NCBI RefSeq assembly: GCF_003711105.1
Contig: NZ_CP023865.1
Span: 6,741,001-6,805,000, forward strand
Direction of reading: 5' to 3'
Length of the DNA stretch: 64,000 nucleotides
From: Actinoplanes teichomyceticus ATCC 31121
Lineage (GTDB): Bacteria > Actinomycetota > Actinomycetes > Mycobacteriales > Micromonosporaceae
The position numbers and the translations under genes were made by a program. A model generated the notes under the pieces. That model made no database searches, was not told the origin of the DNA, and was given only the letters and a program-made list of their open reading frames with translations. Of the stretch, positions 51,996 to 61,220 are shown piece after piece. Within the stretch, counting starts at the first letter, position 1. Each line of letters starts with the position of its first letter.

Positions 51996-54443
51996 GCGGG
52001 CGGCACTGCCGGTGGTGAAGGTGAACGCGTCGACGTCGAAGAGTGCCCCGCTACCGCCCGCGAAGGTCAGAAGGAGGGTGGTGGTGCCGGCCGGAGGGCT
52101 GGCGATCGTACCGGAGACCGTGGTGAAGGTCTCCCAGCTGCCGGTGACCGGCACCGTGGCGGAGCCGAGCACCGGGCCGGTGGCCGAGCCGGCGCGCAGT
52201 TGCAGGGTGCCGCCGGCCCCGCCGGAGGAGACCCGGGCGGAGAACGACGTCGCGTTGCTCAGCTGGTACGGCTCGAAGGAGATCCAGTCGCCGTTGCTGA
52301 TGTCGCCGACCGTCTTACCGCCCTCGGCCGCGACCTTGCCGTAGACGGTGACGCCCGAGGCGTTCTTGTAGTGCTCGGCCTGGCGGTGCCTGGGCTGCAA
52401 GGTGTGCTGCGTGTGCGTGGCCAGGCCGCCGGCGTCGGTGTATTCGGCGTCGAACACCGCGAAGATGTTCGCGGCCGCGTCGTGTTCACCGTCGACCGGG
52501 ATGGTCACCGAGCCGGAGCAGCCGGTGGTGGAGGAGATCTGGTGGCCGTGCTGGTCGTGACCGAGCACGTAGGTCATCTTGACCTTGGAGCAGTCGATGG
52601 CCGACTCCTCCGGGTCGGTGACGGTCACCGTGTACGGGATCGTGTCACCGAAGTCGAAGAGCCGCCCGTTGCCGGGGGTGGAGATGGTCACCGTGGGCGC
52701 GGTGTTGCCCACGCCGATCTGCACGCCGGCGCTGCCGGTGGCGCCCTGGGCGTCGGTGACGGTGAGCGTGACGTTGTAGGTGCCGTTGCTGGTGAACGTC
52801 TTGGCCGGGTTGGCGGACGTGGAGGTGGTGCCGTCGCCGAAGTTCCAGGAGTAGGTCAGAGCCGAACCCTCGGGGTCGCTGGAGCCGGCCGAGGAGAACG
52901 TGACGGTCAGTGGCGCCTGGCCGGAGACCTTGTCGGCCGTGACGTTGGCGGTCGGGCTCTTGTTGCCGCTACCGACGTAGTCGTACCGGTACAGCGCCGA
53001 GTTCTCGTCGCCGTTGAAGTAGCCGGTGCCGTAGTCAAGCACGTAGAGCGAGCCGTCCGGGCCGAAGGCCATGTCCATGACCTGCTTGCCGTTCCACGGG
53101 AAGGTGGCGATCTCCCCCACCGAGCCGTCGCTGCCGACGTGGACCGGTTTGATCCAGCCGCGCCCGAACTCGCCGGCGAAGAAGTGCCCCTCGAACGACT
53201 GCGGGAACTTGGTGGTCGACGTCGAGGAGGCGTTGTAGCGGTAGACCGGCCCGGCCATCGGAGATTCGGAGCCGCCACCGAACTCCGGCGGGCTGCCGGC
53301 GTCGCCGGCGTAGCGGATCCAGGCGGCCTTCGCCGGGGGCAGGGTACTGCGTCCGGTGTTGCGGAACGAGTTGTTGGCCGGCCCACCGGTGCAGTCGTAC
53401 TTGGCGCCGGCCGTACCGGCGTCGAAATCCCACTCGGCGTACGTCTCGGTGGCGGTGTTGGTGCCGGTGCAGTACGGCCAGCCGTAGTTGCCGGGCCCGG
53501 TGACCCGGTTGAACTCGACCTGTCCGCTCGGGCCCCGGCTGGAGGTGGAGCCGGCGTCCGGCCCGTAATCACCGACGTACACCACTCCGGTGGCCTTGTC
53601 CACGCTCATCCGGAACGGGTTGCGGAAGCCCATCGCGTAGATCTCCGGCCGGGTCCTCGCGGTGCCCTGCGGGAACAGGTTGCCCGCCGGGATCGAGTAC
53701 GAGCCATCCGCGTTCACCTTGATCCGCAGGATCTTGCCCCGCAGGTCGTTGGTGTTGCCGGCGGTGCGCTGGGCGTCGAAGGCCGGGTTGCGGTTGGCGC
53801 GCTCGTCGAGCGGGGAGTAGCCGTTCGACTGGAACGGGTTGCTGTCGTCGCCGGTGGACAGATAGAGGTTGCCCGCGGCGTCGAAGTCGATGTCACCGCC
53901 GACGTGGCAGCAGATGCCCCGGTCGGCCGGGACATCGAGGATCTTGGTCTCGGCGGAGAGCTTCCAGTCGCTGGTGAGGGTGAAGCGCGAGAGCCGGTTG
54001 ACACCCTGCCAGGCGGACCAGTCGGTGCCGGTGCTCGGCGCATCCCCGCCCGGGGTGCTCAGCGGCGGGGCGTAGTACAGGTAGATGTGCCGGTTGGTCG
54101 AGAAGTACGGGTCGACGCCGACGCCCTGCAGCCCTTCCTCGTCGTGGCTGTAGACCGCCAGGGTGCCGACGACGGCGGTGTTGCCGTTGCTGTCGGTGCG
54201 CCTCAGGGTGCCGTTGCGCGCGGTGTGCAGGACCGAGCGATCCGGCAGCACCGCCAGCGTCAGCGGCTCGCCGACCTCCGGCTCTCCCTTGGCGAGGGTG
54301 ATCTGCGCAAAGTCGGTGGCGTCGATGGGGTGGGCCTGCACCGCGGTGGCCGAGCCTACGACGGTCACCGCTGCTACGAGCAGGGAACTCGCTGCAGCGG
54401 CGCACCAGCGGAACCGGGACGAACGACCTCGGAGGGATTGCAT
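51615..54443 (-). CDS. secreted PQQ-type sugar dehydrogenase with PKD, CBM and ricin-B modules
   Basis: 942 aa. Signal peptide (~1-37), then a glucose/sorbosone dehydrogenase beta-propeller (~40-500): HVGGDIDFDAAGNLYLSTGD, MGFRNPFRMSVD, GPGNYGWPYC. A PKD domain (LTYSWNFGDGT, ~515-600), an Ig-like segment, a CBM6-like module (~700-815) and the ricin-B lectin (~825-942). Oxidises sugars outside the cell, with PQQ as expected cofactor; PQQ genes are not in the window. AGGAAGAGG before the ATG at 54443. Its own terminator separates it from the ThuA gene. The lectin shares near-identical DNA with that gene. Confidence 0.9.
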   Translation of the reverse strand: MQSLRGRSSRFRWCAAAASSLLVAAVTVVGSATAVQAHPIDATDFAQITLAKGEPEVGEPLTLAVLPDRSVLHTARNGTLRRTDSNGNTAVVGTLAVYSHDEEGLQGVGVDPYFSTNRHIYLYYAPPLSTPGGDAPSTGTDWSAWQGVNRLSRFTLTSDWKLSAETKILDVPADRGICCHVGGDIDFDAAGNLYLSTGDDSNPFQSNGYSPLDERANRNPAFDAQRTAGNTNDLRGKILRIKVNADGSYSIPAGNLFPQGTARTRPEIYAMGFRNPFRMSVDKATGVVYVGDYGPDAGSTSSRGPSGQVEFNRVTGPGNYGWPYCTGTNTATETYAEWDFDAGTAGAKYDCTGGPANNSFRNTGRSTLPPAKAAWIRYAGDAGSPPEFGGGSESPMAGPVYRYNASSTSTTKFPQSFEGHFFAGEFGRGWIKPVHVGSDGSVGEIATFPWNGKQVMDMAFGPDGSLYVLDYGTGYFNGDENSALYRYDYVGSGNKSPTANVTADKVSGQAPLTVTFSSAGSSDPEGSALTYSWNFGDGTTSTSANPAKTFTSNGTYNVTLTVTDAQGATGSAGVQIGVGNTAPTVTISTPGNGRLFDFGDTIPYTVTVTDPEESAIDCSKVKMTYVLGHDQHGHQISSTTGCSGSVTIPVDGEHDAAANIFAVFDAEYTDAGGLATHTQHTLQPRHRQAEHYKNASGVTVYGKVAAEGGKTVGDISNGDWISFEPYQLSNATSFSARVSSGGAGGTLQLRAGSATGPVLGSATVPVTGSWETFTTVSGTIASPPAGTTTLLLTFAGGSGALFDVDAFTFTTGSAARTGPVAGFAGKCLDVDAGGSADGTRIQLWTCNGTGAQTWTVDGQVWRNPQSNKCLDVAGGATANGTKAQLWTCNGSAAQNWVAQPDKTVKNPQSNKCLDVSEAKSTDGQQIYLWDCHAGANQLWTLP

Positions 54444-54564
54444 GGGACAACCTCTTCCTGAGCGGGACAAAACGCTAAGCGAGGCGCGCGCCGTCGCGCC
54501 CGATGGCCTAGCCGGAGTGAAGAGACCGCCAAGGGAAACCGCGCCGCCGGTCCACTTCGACGTA

Positions 54565-54579
54565 ACACCGAAGGTGTTG
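54565..54579. promoter_or_regulatory. small inverted repeat in the promoter of the PQQ-type gene
   Basis: AACACC-GAA-GGTGTT within an unusually AT-rich 100-bp patch, ~120 bp before the start of the dehydrogenase gene. Possible operator. Confidence 0.3.
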
Positions 54580-54640
54580 TGTCAGAAACATTAAGGAGTC
54601 GATTGACCACTGTCTATACTTTTGCAGAGCCAATATGGAC

Positions 54641-54660
54641 TTTCGCTTTTCCTGGCGAAA
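54641..54660. terminator. hairpin after the ebo-like operon
   Basis: TTTCGC (54641-54646) and GCGAAA (54655-54660), 6-bp stem directly behind the last stop codon of the operon (54661). Confidence 0.4.
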
Positions 54661-55379
54661 CTACTGCCGGTGCGGGCGGTTCGTCGCCTCCTCGGCCAAG
54701 GCCGTCAAGGCAGCGGCCACCTGCGCCGGCACGGGCGCGGCGCCGATCTGCAACGGGCGGGTCACCGTGTACCGCGCCGTCTTCATGCGGATCACGGTCA
54801 GGGCGCTGGCCGCCGAGCCGTCGCCGACGCTGGACACCAGGTCGAGATACTGACCGGCGATGATCTCGGTGCGCATACCGGCGAAGACGGCGTAGCCGCG
54901 GTACACCTGCTCGCGAGTCAGCCCACACCCCTGGAACATCTCGTCCGCCCAGGCCGCACACAGGTCGCCGCAGAGCAGGGCGGTGTTGCGCCCGTACCGC
55001 GCCGCGTCGCCGCGCCACGAGGAGCGGGTGTGCGGATCGGCGAAGAGCTGGTGCACCGACGGCTCCCCGCGCCGCCGCTCACTGCCGTCCATGATGTCGT
55101 CGTGGATGAGCGCGAACGCGTGGAAGAGCTCCAGCGCCGCGGCCGCGGTGACGATCGGGGCGCATTCCTCGCCGCCGGCACTGCGCCGGCCCCAGTAGCA
55201 GAACATCGGGCGCAGCCGCTTGCGCCTGCGAGCACGAAACGGTGCAGCGCGGTCAAGAGCCCGCGGGGGGCGCCGTCCGGCCACCCGGGTCCCTGTCGAT
55301 GCAGGAACGCGGCCAGCTCGGCGTCGAAGCGGGCCCGCAGCTTCGCGTTGTCGCATCCGCGCGTGACCAGCTGAGTCAT
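54661..55379 (-). pseudogene. polyprenyl diphosphate synthase with frameshift and internal deletion
   Basis: From an ATG at 55379: DAELAAFLHRQGPGWPDGAP, then TALHRFVLAG in one frame. The family continues GKRLRPMFCYWG; here KRLRPMFCYWG is found in another frame, and a single missing G near 55228 explains it. The first Asp-rich motif LIHDDIMDG is intact. After TRPLQIGAA the sequence jumps to PVPAQVAAALTALAEEATNR, the normal C-terminus, so ~100 residues with the second Asp-rich motif (DDxxD) are gone. No synthase activity is expected. It would have supplied the prenyl donor for the UbiA protein. Confidence 0.82.
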
Positions 55380-55446
55380 GGCCTGCCCCGCACCGGCGAG
55401 ACACGGCCGCGCCACAGTGCGGGCGGCGGGTCGGGGACGCTCGGCA

Positions 55447-56832
55447 TCACTCCCCCTCCAGACCGGCCAACTCCAGCAGCACGCCCTTGACGTCGGTGGC
55501 GGCGAGCCGGGTGCGAGCGGCGGACGCGTCCGAACACAGCAGGACCGGGGCGTCGGCCGGGTCGCCCGGCAGCCGCCCGTGCGAGCCGCGCACCGCCTGT
55601 GCGCCCGCATCCAGCCCCACCACGTTCATCAGATACCGCATCCCGAGCTTCCTGCGCGCCAGCGCCAGCACCGCGCGCCGCTTCGCCGCGCCCGGGGCGG
55701 CCGGATCGAAGAACAGTTCGGCGGGGTCGTATCCGGGCTTGCGGTGAATCTCCACCAGGCGCGCGAAGTCGGGCGCCCGGGCGGTGTCGAGCCAGTAGTA
55801 ATAGGTGAACCAGGCGTCCGGCTCGGCCACCAGCACCAGCTCCCCGGCTCGCGCGTGATCCAGCCCCTGCCGGCGCTTGCCCTCGGCATTCAGCACGTCG
55901 GCCACCCCGGGCAGGCCGGTGAGCAGTTCGGTCACGTACGGCAGGTCGGCCGGCTGCCGGACGTAGACGTGCGCCACCTGGTGGTCGGCCACCGCGAACG
56001 CCCGCGAGGTCCACGGATCCAGGTACTCCATGCCGTCCTGACGGTGCACCCGCAACAGGCCTCCGGCCCGCAGCGCACGGTTGACGTGCACCGGGCGTTG
56101 CACGGGCGTGATGCCGTACTCCGACAGCGCCACCACCGTCGCTCCGCGCGCGACTGCCGCCCGCAGCAGCGGCCCGAGCACGGCGTCCAGTGCGGCGGCG
56201 GCCGCCGCGGCCCGCGGATCCGCCGGGCCGTAGCGTTGCAGGTCGTAGTCCAGATGCGGGACGTAGACCAGCGTCAGGTCCGGGTCGTGCGCCGCCATCA
56301 CCTGCTCGGCGGCCCGGCAGATCCAGTGCGAGGACGCCAGGCCCGCGCCCGGCCCCCAGTAGCTGAACAGCGGGAAGGCGCCGAGCCTCGCGGTCAGCTC
56401 GTCGTGCAGCTCGGGTGGATCGGTGTAACAGTCCGGGTCCTTGCGGCCATCCGCCCGATAGATCGGACGTGGCGTGACGGTCCAGTCCACGTCGGCACCC
56501 ATCGCGTACCACCAGCAGATGTTCGCCACGGTGAACCCGGGCCGGCGCCGGCGTGCGGTGTGCCACAGCTTCTCCCCGCCGACCAGGGCGTTGTGCTGGC
56601 GCCACAGCAGAACCTCCCCGAGATCCCGGAAGTACCATCCGTTGCCGACGACCCCGTGCCCGGCCGGCCGCTCGCCGGTCAGGAACGTGGCCTGCACCGA
56701 GCAGGTGACCGCCGGCAACACGGGATCGAGCCGGGCCGAGAATCCTCCGTCGGCGACCGCCCGCAGGCGGGGCATGTGTGCCAGCAGCCGCGGCGTGAGC
56801 CCCACCACGTCGAGGACGACAAGCTTGCTCAT
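55447..56832 (-). CDS. alkaline phosphatase/nucleotide pyrophosphatase-fold protein (EboF-like)
   Basis: 461 aa. N-terminal KLVVLDVVGLTPRLL (the usual DG(M)T metal Asp region), nucleophile-like segment PAVTCSVQATFLTGERPAGHG, metal ligands VYVPHLDYDLQRYGP and VALSEYGITPV, and late DHQVAHVYV. All are in the order of the type I phosphodiesterase/AlkP fold; the nucleophile Thr (AVTCS) appears conserved. Corresponds to EboF-type proteins of ebo clusters. The ATG overlaps the EboE stop (ATGA). Probably removes a phosphate from a prenyl-cyclitol intermediate; unproven. Confidence 0.82.
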   Translation of the reverse strand: MSKLVVLDVVGLTPRLLAHMPRLRAVADGGFSARLDPVLPAVTCSVQATFLTGERPAGHGVVGNGWYFRDLGEVLLWRQHNALVGGEKLWHTARRRRPGFTVANICWWYAMGADVDWTVTPRPIYRADGRKDPDCYTDPPELHDELTARLGAFPLFSYWGPGAGLASSHWICRAAEQVMAAHDPDLTLVYVPHLDYDLQRYGPADPRAAAAAAALDAVLGPLLRAAVARGATVVALSEYGITPVQRPVHVNRALRAGGLLRVHRQDGMEYLDPWTSRAFAVADHQVAHVYVRQPADLPYVTELLTGLPGVADVLNAEGKRRQGLDHARAGELVLVAEPDAWFTYYYWLDTARAPDFARLVEIHRKPGYDPAELFFDPAAPGAAKRRAVLALARRKLGMRYLMNVVGLDAGAQAVRGSHGRLPGDPADAPVLLCSDASAARTRLAATDVKGVLLELAGLEGE

Positions 56833-57992
56833 CGGTTCGCCTCCACCGGGCCGGCCGGCCTCAGGCCGAGGTCACCGAGCAGGTCACGGGTGTACGCCAG
56901 CTCACCGGCGATGCCGTCGGCCAGCTCGGCGGCGGTACCGGGTCGCCGGTCGGGCGGCAGCACGTCCCACGTGTAGGTCTCGACATCGAGGTGGTCGCAC
57001 CAGGGCTCGGCAGCGGTCATGAGCTCCCGCAGCCCGGCCTCCAGCACCGGGGTGGTGCTCGCCAGCGGCACGGCCGGCGCCGCATGCAGCGGAACGTGGA
57101 AATGCACCCGCCACGGTCCGGGCAGATCCTCGGCAAGGGCGAGGTCCAGGTCGTCCGTGCCCGCGCCCCCGGCCGAGCGGGTCTGGTGCAGGAACCGGGG
57201 CTCCGCATAGGGCCCGATCACCTGCCGGGCCGCCACCGGGTCGGTGACTTCCAGAGCCGCACTGACCTGTACCTTCACCACGGGCAGGCCGGCCGCCGCC
57301 AAGCGGTCGAGGGCCGCGGCCGGCTCCTCCCAGGCGCACGCCAGGTGGGCCAGGTCGAGGCAGACACCCAGCCGGTCGCGGTCGACCGCCGAGAACAGCC
57401 GCGCCGCCTGCGCGGTGGTCTCCACCACACAGCCGGGCTCGGGTTCGAAGCCGACCCGCACCTCACGGCCGCTGTCCCGGCCGATCTCGGCGAGGCCACC
57501 GGCCAACCGGTCCAGCATCGCCAGCGCCGCCTCGTGCTGGTCCGGGCGCCACGGCTTTCGCCACGCCAGCGGCAGGGTGGAGATGGATCCGCGACGTACG
57601 TCGCCGGGCAGCAGGTCGACCAGCACCCGGGCGAGGTCGAGGGTGTAGTCCAGGCGCTCGGCGGTCGTCCAGTCCGGATGGTAGACGGCGTGCTTCACCA
57701 CCGGGGCATGGAACGCTCGGTAGGGAAAGCCGTTCAGGGTCACCACCTCCAGCCCGCGGGCGTCGAGTTCGGCTCGCAGGCGCCGCCGCGACCCGGCGTC
57801 GCGGGCGAGAGCGGCGGCAACCGGAGCCGCCAGCCACAGGCCCAGGCCCAGCACGCCGACGTCGAGGCGTTGGCGCACCGGTACCGCGTACGCGTCCAGC
57901 TGCCGCACGATGCCGGGCAGATCCTCGGCCGGATGCACGTTGGTGCAGTAACTCACATGCACCGTCCCGCCGCTGACGTGTCGCAGTCTCAT
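56829..57992 (-). CDS. EboE-like TIM-barrel isomerase (metabolite traffic protein)
   Basis: 387 aa, sugar-phosphate-isomerase-like barrel of the EboE group: HVSYCTNVHPAEDLPGIVRQ, VVTLNGFPYRAFH, KHAVYHPDWTTAERLDYTL and SISTLPLAWRKPW are distinctive. Metal-site residues appear in VGFEPEPGCVVETT and VCLDLAHLACAWEE, and in CDHLDVETYTWDVLP. EboE is named from ebo operons of cyanobacteria and algae symbionts. Start overlaps the TatD stop (TGATG). Substrate unknown. Confidence 0.88.
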   Translation of the reverse strand: MRLRHVSGGTVHVSYCTNVHPAEDLPGIVRQLDAYAVPVRQRLDVGVLGLGLWLAAPVAAALARDAGSRRRLRAELDARGLEVVTLNGFPYRAFHAPVVKHAVYHPDWTTAERLDYTLDLARVLVDLLPGDVRRGSISTLPLAWRKPWRPDQHEAALAMLDRLAGGLAEIGRDSGREVRVGFEPEPGCVVETTAQAARLFSAVDRDRLGVCLDLAHLACAWEEPAAALDRLAAAGLPVVKVQVSAALEVTDPVAARQVIGPYAEPRFLHQTRSAGGAGTDDLDLALAEDLPGPWRVHFHVPLHAAPAVPLASTTPVLEAGLRELMTAAEPWCDHLDVETYTWDVLPPDRRPGTAAELADGIAGELAYTRDLLGDLGLRPAGPVEANR

Positions 57993-58843
57993 CAGCTGCC
58001 ACCCCGCAGGATCGAGCTGCCCTGGAAGCTTGCCGGGCCGGGCGCCGTCGCGGTCAGGTGCGGCCGTCCGGACTGCCCGTAGAACTCCACCGGATTACGC
58101 CACAGGACCTGGTCGACGTCGTCGTCGGTGAACCCGGCGGCGAGCATGGCCTCACCGGTGCGGCGGGTCAGCAGCGGGTCGGAGCGACCCCAGTCGGCGG
58201 CGGAGTTGACCAGCATCCGGTGCAGGCCGTGGCCGCGCAGGATCTCCACCATGCGCGACGGCGACATCTTCGTGTCGGGGTAGATGGAGAAGCCCATCCA
58301 GCAACCGGAGTCGTGCACCGCGCCGACCGTCACCTCGTTGAGGTGGTCGACGACGACCAGGCCGGGCTCGATGCCGGATTCCCGCACCACGTCGAGGGTG
58401 CGGCTCACCCCCCGCGCCTTGTCCCGGTGGGGGGTGTGCACCAGCGCGGGCAGGGCGTACTCGACGGCCAGCCGCAGCTGAACGGCGAAGACCTCGTCCT
58501 CCTCCGGCGTCATCGCGTCGTAGCCGATCTCACCGACCGCCACCACCGAATCCTTGTCCAGGTAGCGGGGCACCAGCGAAAGCGCCTCCCGGCAGTGTGG
58601 GTCGTTGGCCTCCTTGGGGTTGAGGGCGATGGTGGCGTGGTGCCGGATCCCGAACTGAGCCGCCCGGAACGGTTCCCAGCCCACCAGCGAATCGAAGTAG
58701 TCGGCGAACGAGCCGGCGTTGGTGCGTGGCTGGCCCACCCAGAACGCGGGCTCCACCACGGCCTGAACTCCGGCCGCGGCCATCCGCTCGTAGTCGTCGG
58801 TGGTGCGTGAGGTCATGTGGATATGCGGGTCGAAGATGCGCAT
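57992..58843 (-). CDS. TatD-family hydrolase (EboB-like)
   Basis: 283 aa. Metal-dependent hydrolase barrel: first His pair in FDPHIHMTSRT, Glu in VAVGEIGYDAMTPEE, His in ALVHTPHRDK, His in VVVDHLNEVTV and Asp in VNSAADWGRSDP. All five ligands of the TatD group are present. In ebo clusters this is EboB. Reaction in the pathway unknown. Overlaps EboA by 31 bp at its start. Confidence 0.88.
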   Translation of the reverse strand: MRIFDPHIHMTSRTTDDYERMAAAGVQAVVEPAFWVGQPRTNAGSFADYFDSLVGWEPFRAAQFGIRHHATIALNPKEANDPHCREALSLVPRYLDKDSVVAVGEIGYDAMTPEEDEVFAVQLRLAVEYALPALVHTPHRDKARGVSRTLDVVRESGIEPGLVVVDHLNEVTVGAVHDSGCWMGFSIYPDTKMSPSRMVEILRGHGLHRMLVNSAADWGRSDPLLTRRTGEAMLAAGFTDDDVDQVLWRNPVEFYGQSGRPHLTATAPGPASFQGSSILRGGS

Positions 58844-59451
58844 CGAACCTCCAGAACCGGTCGGGTGAACTGGCGCACCAGCGCGAGGGCGTCAGCAGGG
58901 AGGTGGCGTCCGGCGGCTTCGCGCTCCTCGCGCAGGCCGGCCATCATCGCCACCAGTTCGCGGTCGGCCCGCCGCGTCAGGTCGTGCACCCGCGACAGCG
59001 GAACGCCCAGGAAGACGCACTTCAGGACCGCTTGCCGCCAGGCGCGCTGGTCCAGGTGCCGGGCGTACGGGCCGAGGGCGGCGCTGAGCAGGCGGGTGTC
59101 GTTCGTGCGGATGGCGTCGTGCAGCAACGGCACGGCCTCGGCACCGATCGGCACCAGCGCCAGGGCCCGCAGAACGGCGTGCTTCTCGACCGCGTCGCCG
59201 TAGCGGTACAGCTCGTCGAGGTATCGCGGCAGGTCGGTGCGCGGCAGGGCGAGCAGCAGCAGGGCACGGGCCGCCTCGTCGGCGGTCCAGTCCGACGCCT
59301 CCGGCAACCGGGAGCGGCCGCACCGGCGGCCGGCGGCCGGGAACAACCGGGTGATGCTCGGCGGGTCGGCGCTGACTCGCGCCACCCCCGCGGCGAGCCA
59401 GGCGCCGCCGCAACAGTCGTGCAGTGCCGTACGCAGTGTGTCGGGGTCCAT
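58813..59451 (-). CDS. EboA-domain protein
   Basis: 212 aa, all-helical. EboA-type features: WTADEAARALLLLALPRTD, ELYRYGDAVEKHAVLRAL, AIRTNDTRLLSAALGPYA and QAVLKCVFLGVPLSRV. No catalytic motif is known for the family. GGGAGA precedes the ATG. The family name rests on this helical pattern and on the neighbours (EboB, EboE, EboF, UbiA). Likely a scaffold of the pathway. Confidence 0.82.
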   Translation of the reverse strand: MDPDTLRTALHDCCGGAWLAAGVARVSADPPSITRLFPAAGRRCGRSRLPEASDWTADEAARALLLLALPRTDLPRYLDELYRYGDAVEKHAVLRALALVPIGAEAVPLLHDAIRTNDTRLLSAALGPYARHLDQRAWRQAVLKCVFLGVPLSRVHDLTRRADRELVAMMAGLREEREAAGRHLPADALALVRQFTRPVLEVRCASSTRIST

Positions 59452-59506
59452 GACGTCTCCCTCTGTCGGGCATCAGGCGTGTGCCGGCCGGGCAGCCGGG
59501 TGCCGG

Positions 59507-60346
59507 TCACCCCCTCCGGGCTGCGGCCTTGAGGAACTGGATGGATCGGGCGGCCACCGCGGGGGCGGCGTGGGAATGCCGGGGCAGCTCGACCGCGACC
59601 AGACCCCGGTAGCCTGCCGCGTGCAGCGCGGCCAGCACCGGCGGGAAATCGATCTCGCCGGTGCCGAAGGGCAGGTGTTCGTGCACGCCGCGGCGCATGT
59701 CGTCGATCTGCACGTTGACCAGGTGGTCGGCCACCGCGGCGACACAGTCCGGCACCGGCTCCGGTTCCCGGCACCGGCAGTGGCCGATGTCGAGCGTGAT
59801 CCCGAAGCGGGCGGGCGATCCGAGCGCGTCGTGGAGTCGCCGCCAGCCGGCGATGTCCTCGACCAGCATCCCGGGTTCGGGCTCGAAGCCGAGCACCACC
59901 GCGTGCTCCTCGGCGGCGGCCACGACGTCGGCGCAGCCGCCGACCAGCCGTTGCCAAGCCGTGCGCTCGTCCACGCCGGGCGGCCGCACCCCGGCCCAGA
60001 ACGACACCGCCTCGGCGCCGAGGTCGGCGCCCACGGCCACCGCCCGGCGCAGGAAGTCGATCCGCAGCTCCCGCTCGTCGTGCAACAAGGTGGGTGCGTG
60101 CTTCTCCCAGGGGTCGAGAAGGTACCGGGCACCGGTTTCGATGACCAGCGACAACCCGAGGCGGGCCAGATCGGCGGCGACCGCGTCGACCCGGCGGGCC
60201 AGTCCGGGCGCGAAGGGATCGAGGTGACCGTGGTCCAGGGTGAGCGCCACGCCGTGGTAGCCGAGGTCGGCGAGAATGGTCAGGGTGTCGGTGAGCCGAT
60301 GGTTGGCGAAGCCGTTGGTGCCGTACCCGAAGCGCAGACCGGTCAC
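59507..60346 (-). CDS. sugar phosphate isomerase/epimerase of the ebo-like operon
   Basis: 279 aa, TIM barrel. LGYHGVALTLDHGHLDPF, LGFEPEPGMLVEDI (metal Glu), GITLDIGHCRCREPEP (Asp/His), NVQIDDMRRGVHEHLPFG (Asp/His) and VAVELPRHSHAAP (Glu). GTG start overlaps the UbiA stop (GTGA). Distinct from EboE but of the same superfamily; may act on the inositol-derived product. 55 bp to EboA. Confidence 0.87.
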   Translation of the reverse strand: MTGLRFGYGTNGFANHRLTDTLTILADLGYHGVALTLDHGHLDPFAPGLARRVDAVAADLARLGLSLVIETGARYLLDPWEKHAPTLLHDERELRIDFLRRAVAVGADLGAEAVSFWAGVRPPGVDERTAWQRLVGGCADVVAAAEEHAVVLGFEPEPGMLVEDIAGWRRLHDALGSPARFGITLDIGHCRCREPEPVPDCVAAVADHLVNVQIDDMRRGVHEHLPFGTGEIDFPPVLAALHAAGYRGLVAVELPRHSHAAPAVAARSIQFLKAAARRG

Positions 60347-61220
60347 GTCGGGCTCACCGCCCTGGCCAGCCGCGCGGCGAGCTCCGCGACGCAGGCGGTG
60401 GCCGCACCGGCAGCCACCGCACCCTGGCGCGCCGTCAATGCACCCTGCAAGACCGGCAAGGTGGTGATGCCGGCCCCGACCGCGGCCCGGACGCGCGCCG
60501 CGCTGGGGTCACCGATCACGGCGGCTTGGACCGCCCCGTAGCGGGCCGCGTACCAGCCGGCCAGCGCGGCCGGTACGAGCGTGCGCCGCAGCCGGGTGCC
60601 GGGCCCGGGCCGGGTGGACCCGGCCAGCCCGGCAACCGCGGCCGTCGCGGCGAGCGTACGCACCGGCAGTGATGCTTTCGCGCCGTGGACCTCGGCACGC
60701 GAGAGCATCGTGACCGTGTGGTGTGCGCGGCAACCGTCAACGTGGTGGCCAGGACCGCGCGTGGCCGGGCCCGCCACTGGCCGTCCGCGCCGAGCAGCAC
60801 GTCGAGGCCTCGGCAGGCGGCCATCACGGCCGGTCCGGCCATCGTGTTCTTCGCTCCCAGGTCGTACGCCCAGATGGCGCCGGCCAGAGCGAGCGCCACC
60901 GGAAGCCGCCGGCGCCCGCCGGCCAGTCCGGCCACCGCCATCCCGGCGGCGGTCAGGCCGACCGCCAGTCCCACCGCTGTGGTCGCGGGCACCCGACCGG
61001 ACGGGATCGGCCGGTCGGGGCGCTCGACCGCGTCGAGGTGGCGGTCGGCCCAGTCGTTGGCCGCCATTCCCGCCCAGTAAAGGCAGACCGAGGCGCCGGC
61101 CAGTGCCAGGGTGCGTGGCCGCAGGGTGCCCGCCGCGGCGGCACCGGCGACCGCGTCACCGGGCACGGAGAGGGCGGCCGGGGCGCGGGTGAGTTCGATG
61201 AGATCCCGCCAGCCGGTCAT
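60343..61220 (-). pseudogene. UbiA-family prenyltransferase (EboC-like) with one frameshift
   Basis: From an ATG at 61220 (overlapping the previous stop, ATGA): LIELTRAPAALSVPGDAVAG, membrane helices, and the first Asp-rich motif AANDWADRHLDAVERPDRP. The frame holds to LATTLTVAAHTT (~60720), after which VTMLSRAEVHGAKASLPVRT and two or three more helices follow in another frame. One missing base near 60718 would restore a ~290-aa UbiA protein. The rest is complete, so either recent inactivation, a sequencing error or a programmed event is possible. Would attach a prenyl chain to a cyclitol or sugar. Confidence 0.8.

Noticed and set aside
51471..54461. Long open frame antisense to the PQQ-type dehydrogenase
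   Set aside because: Same GC effect; the minus-strand gene has a signal peptide, recognisable domains and a terminator.
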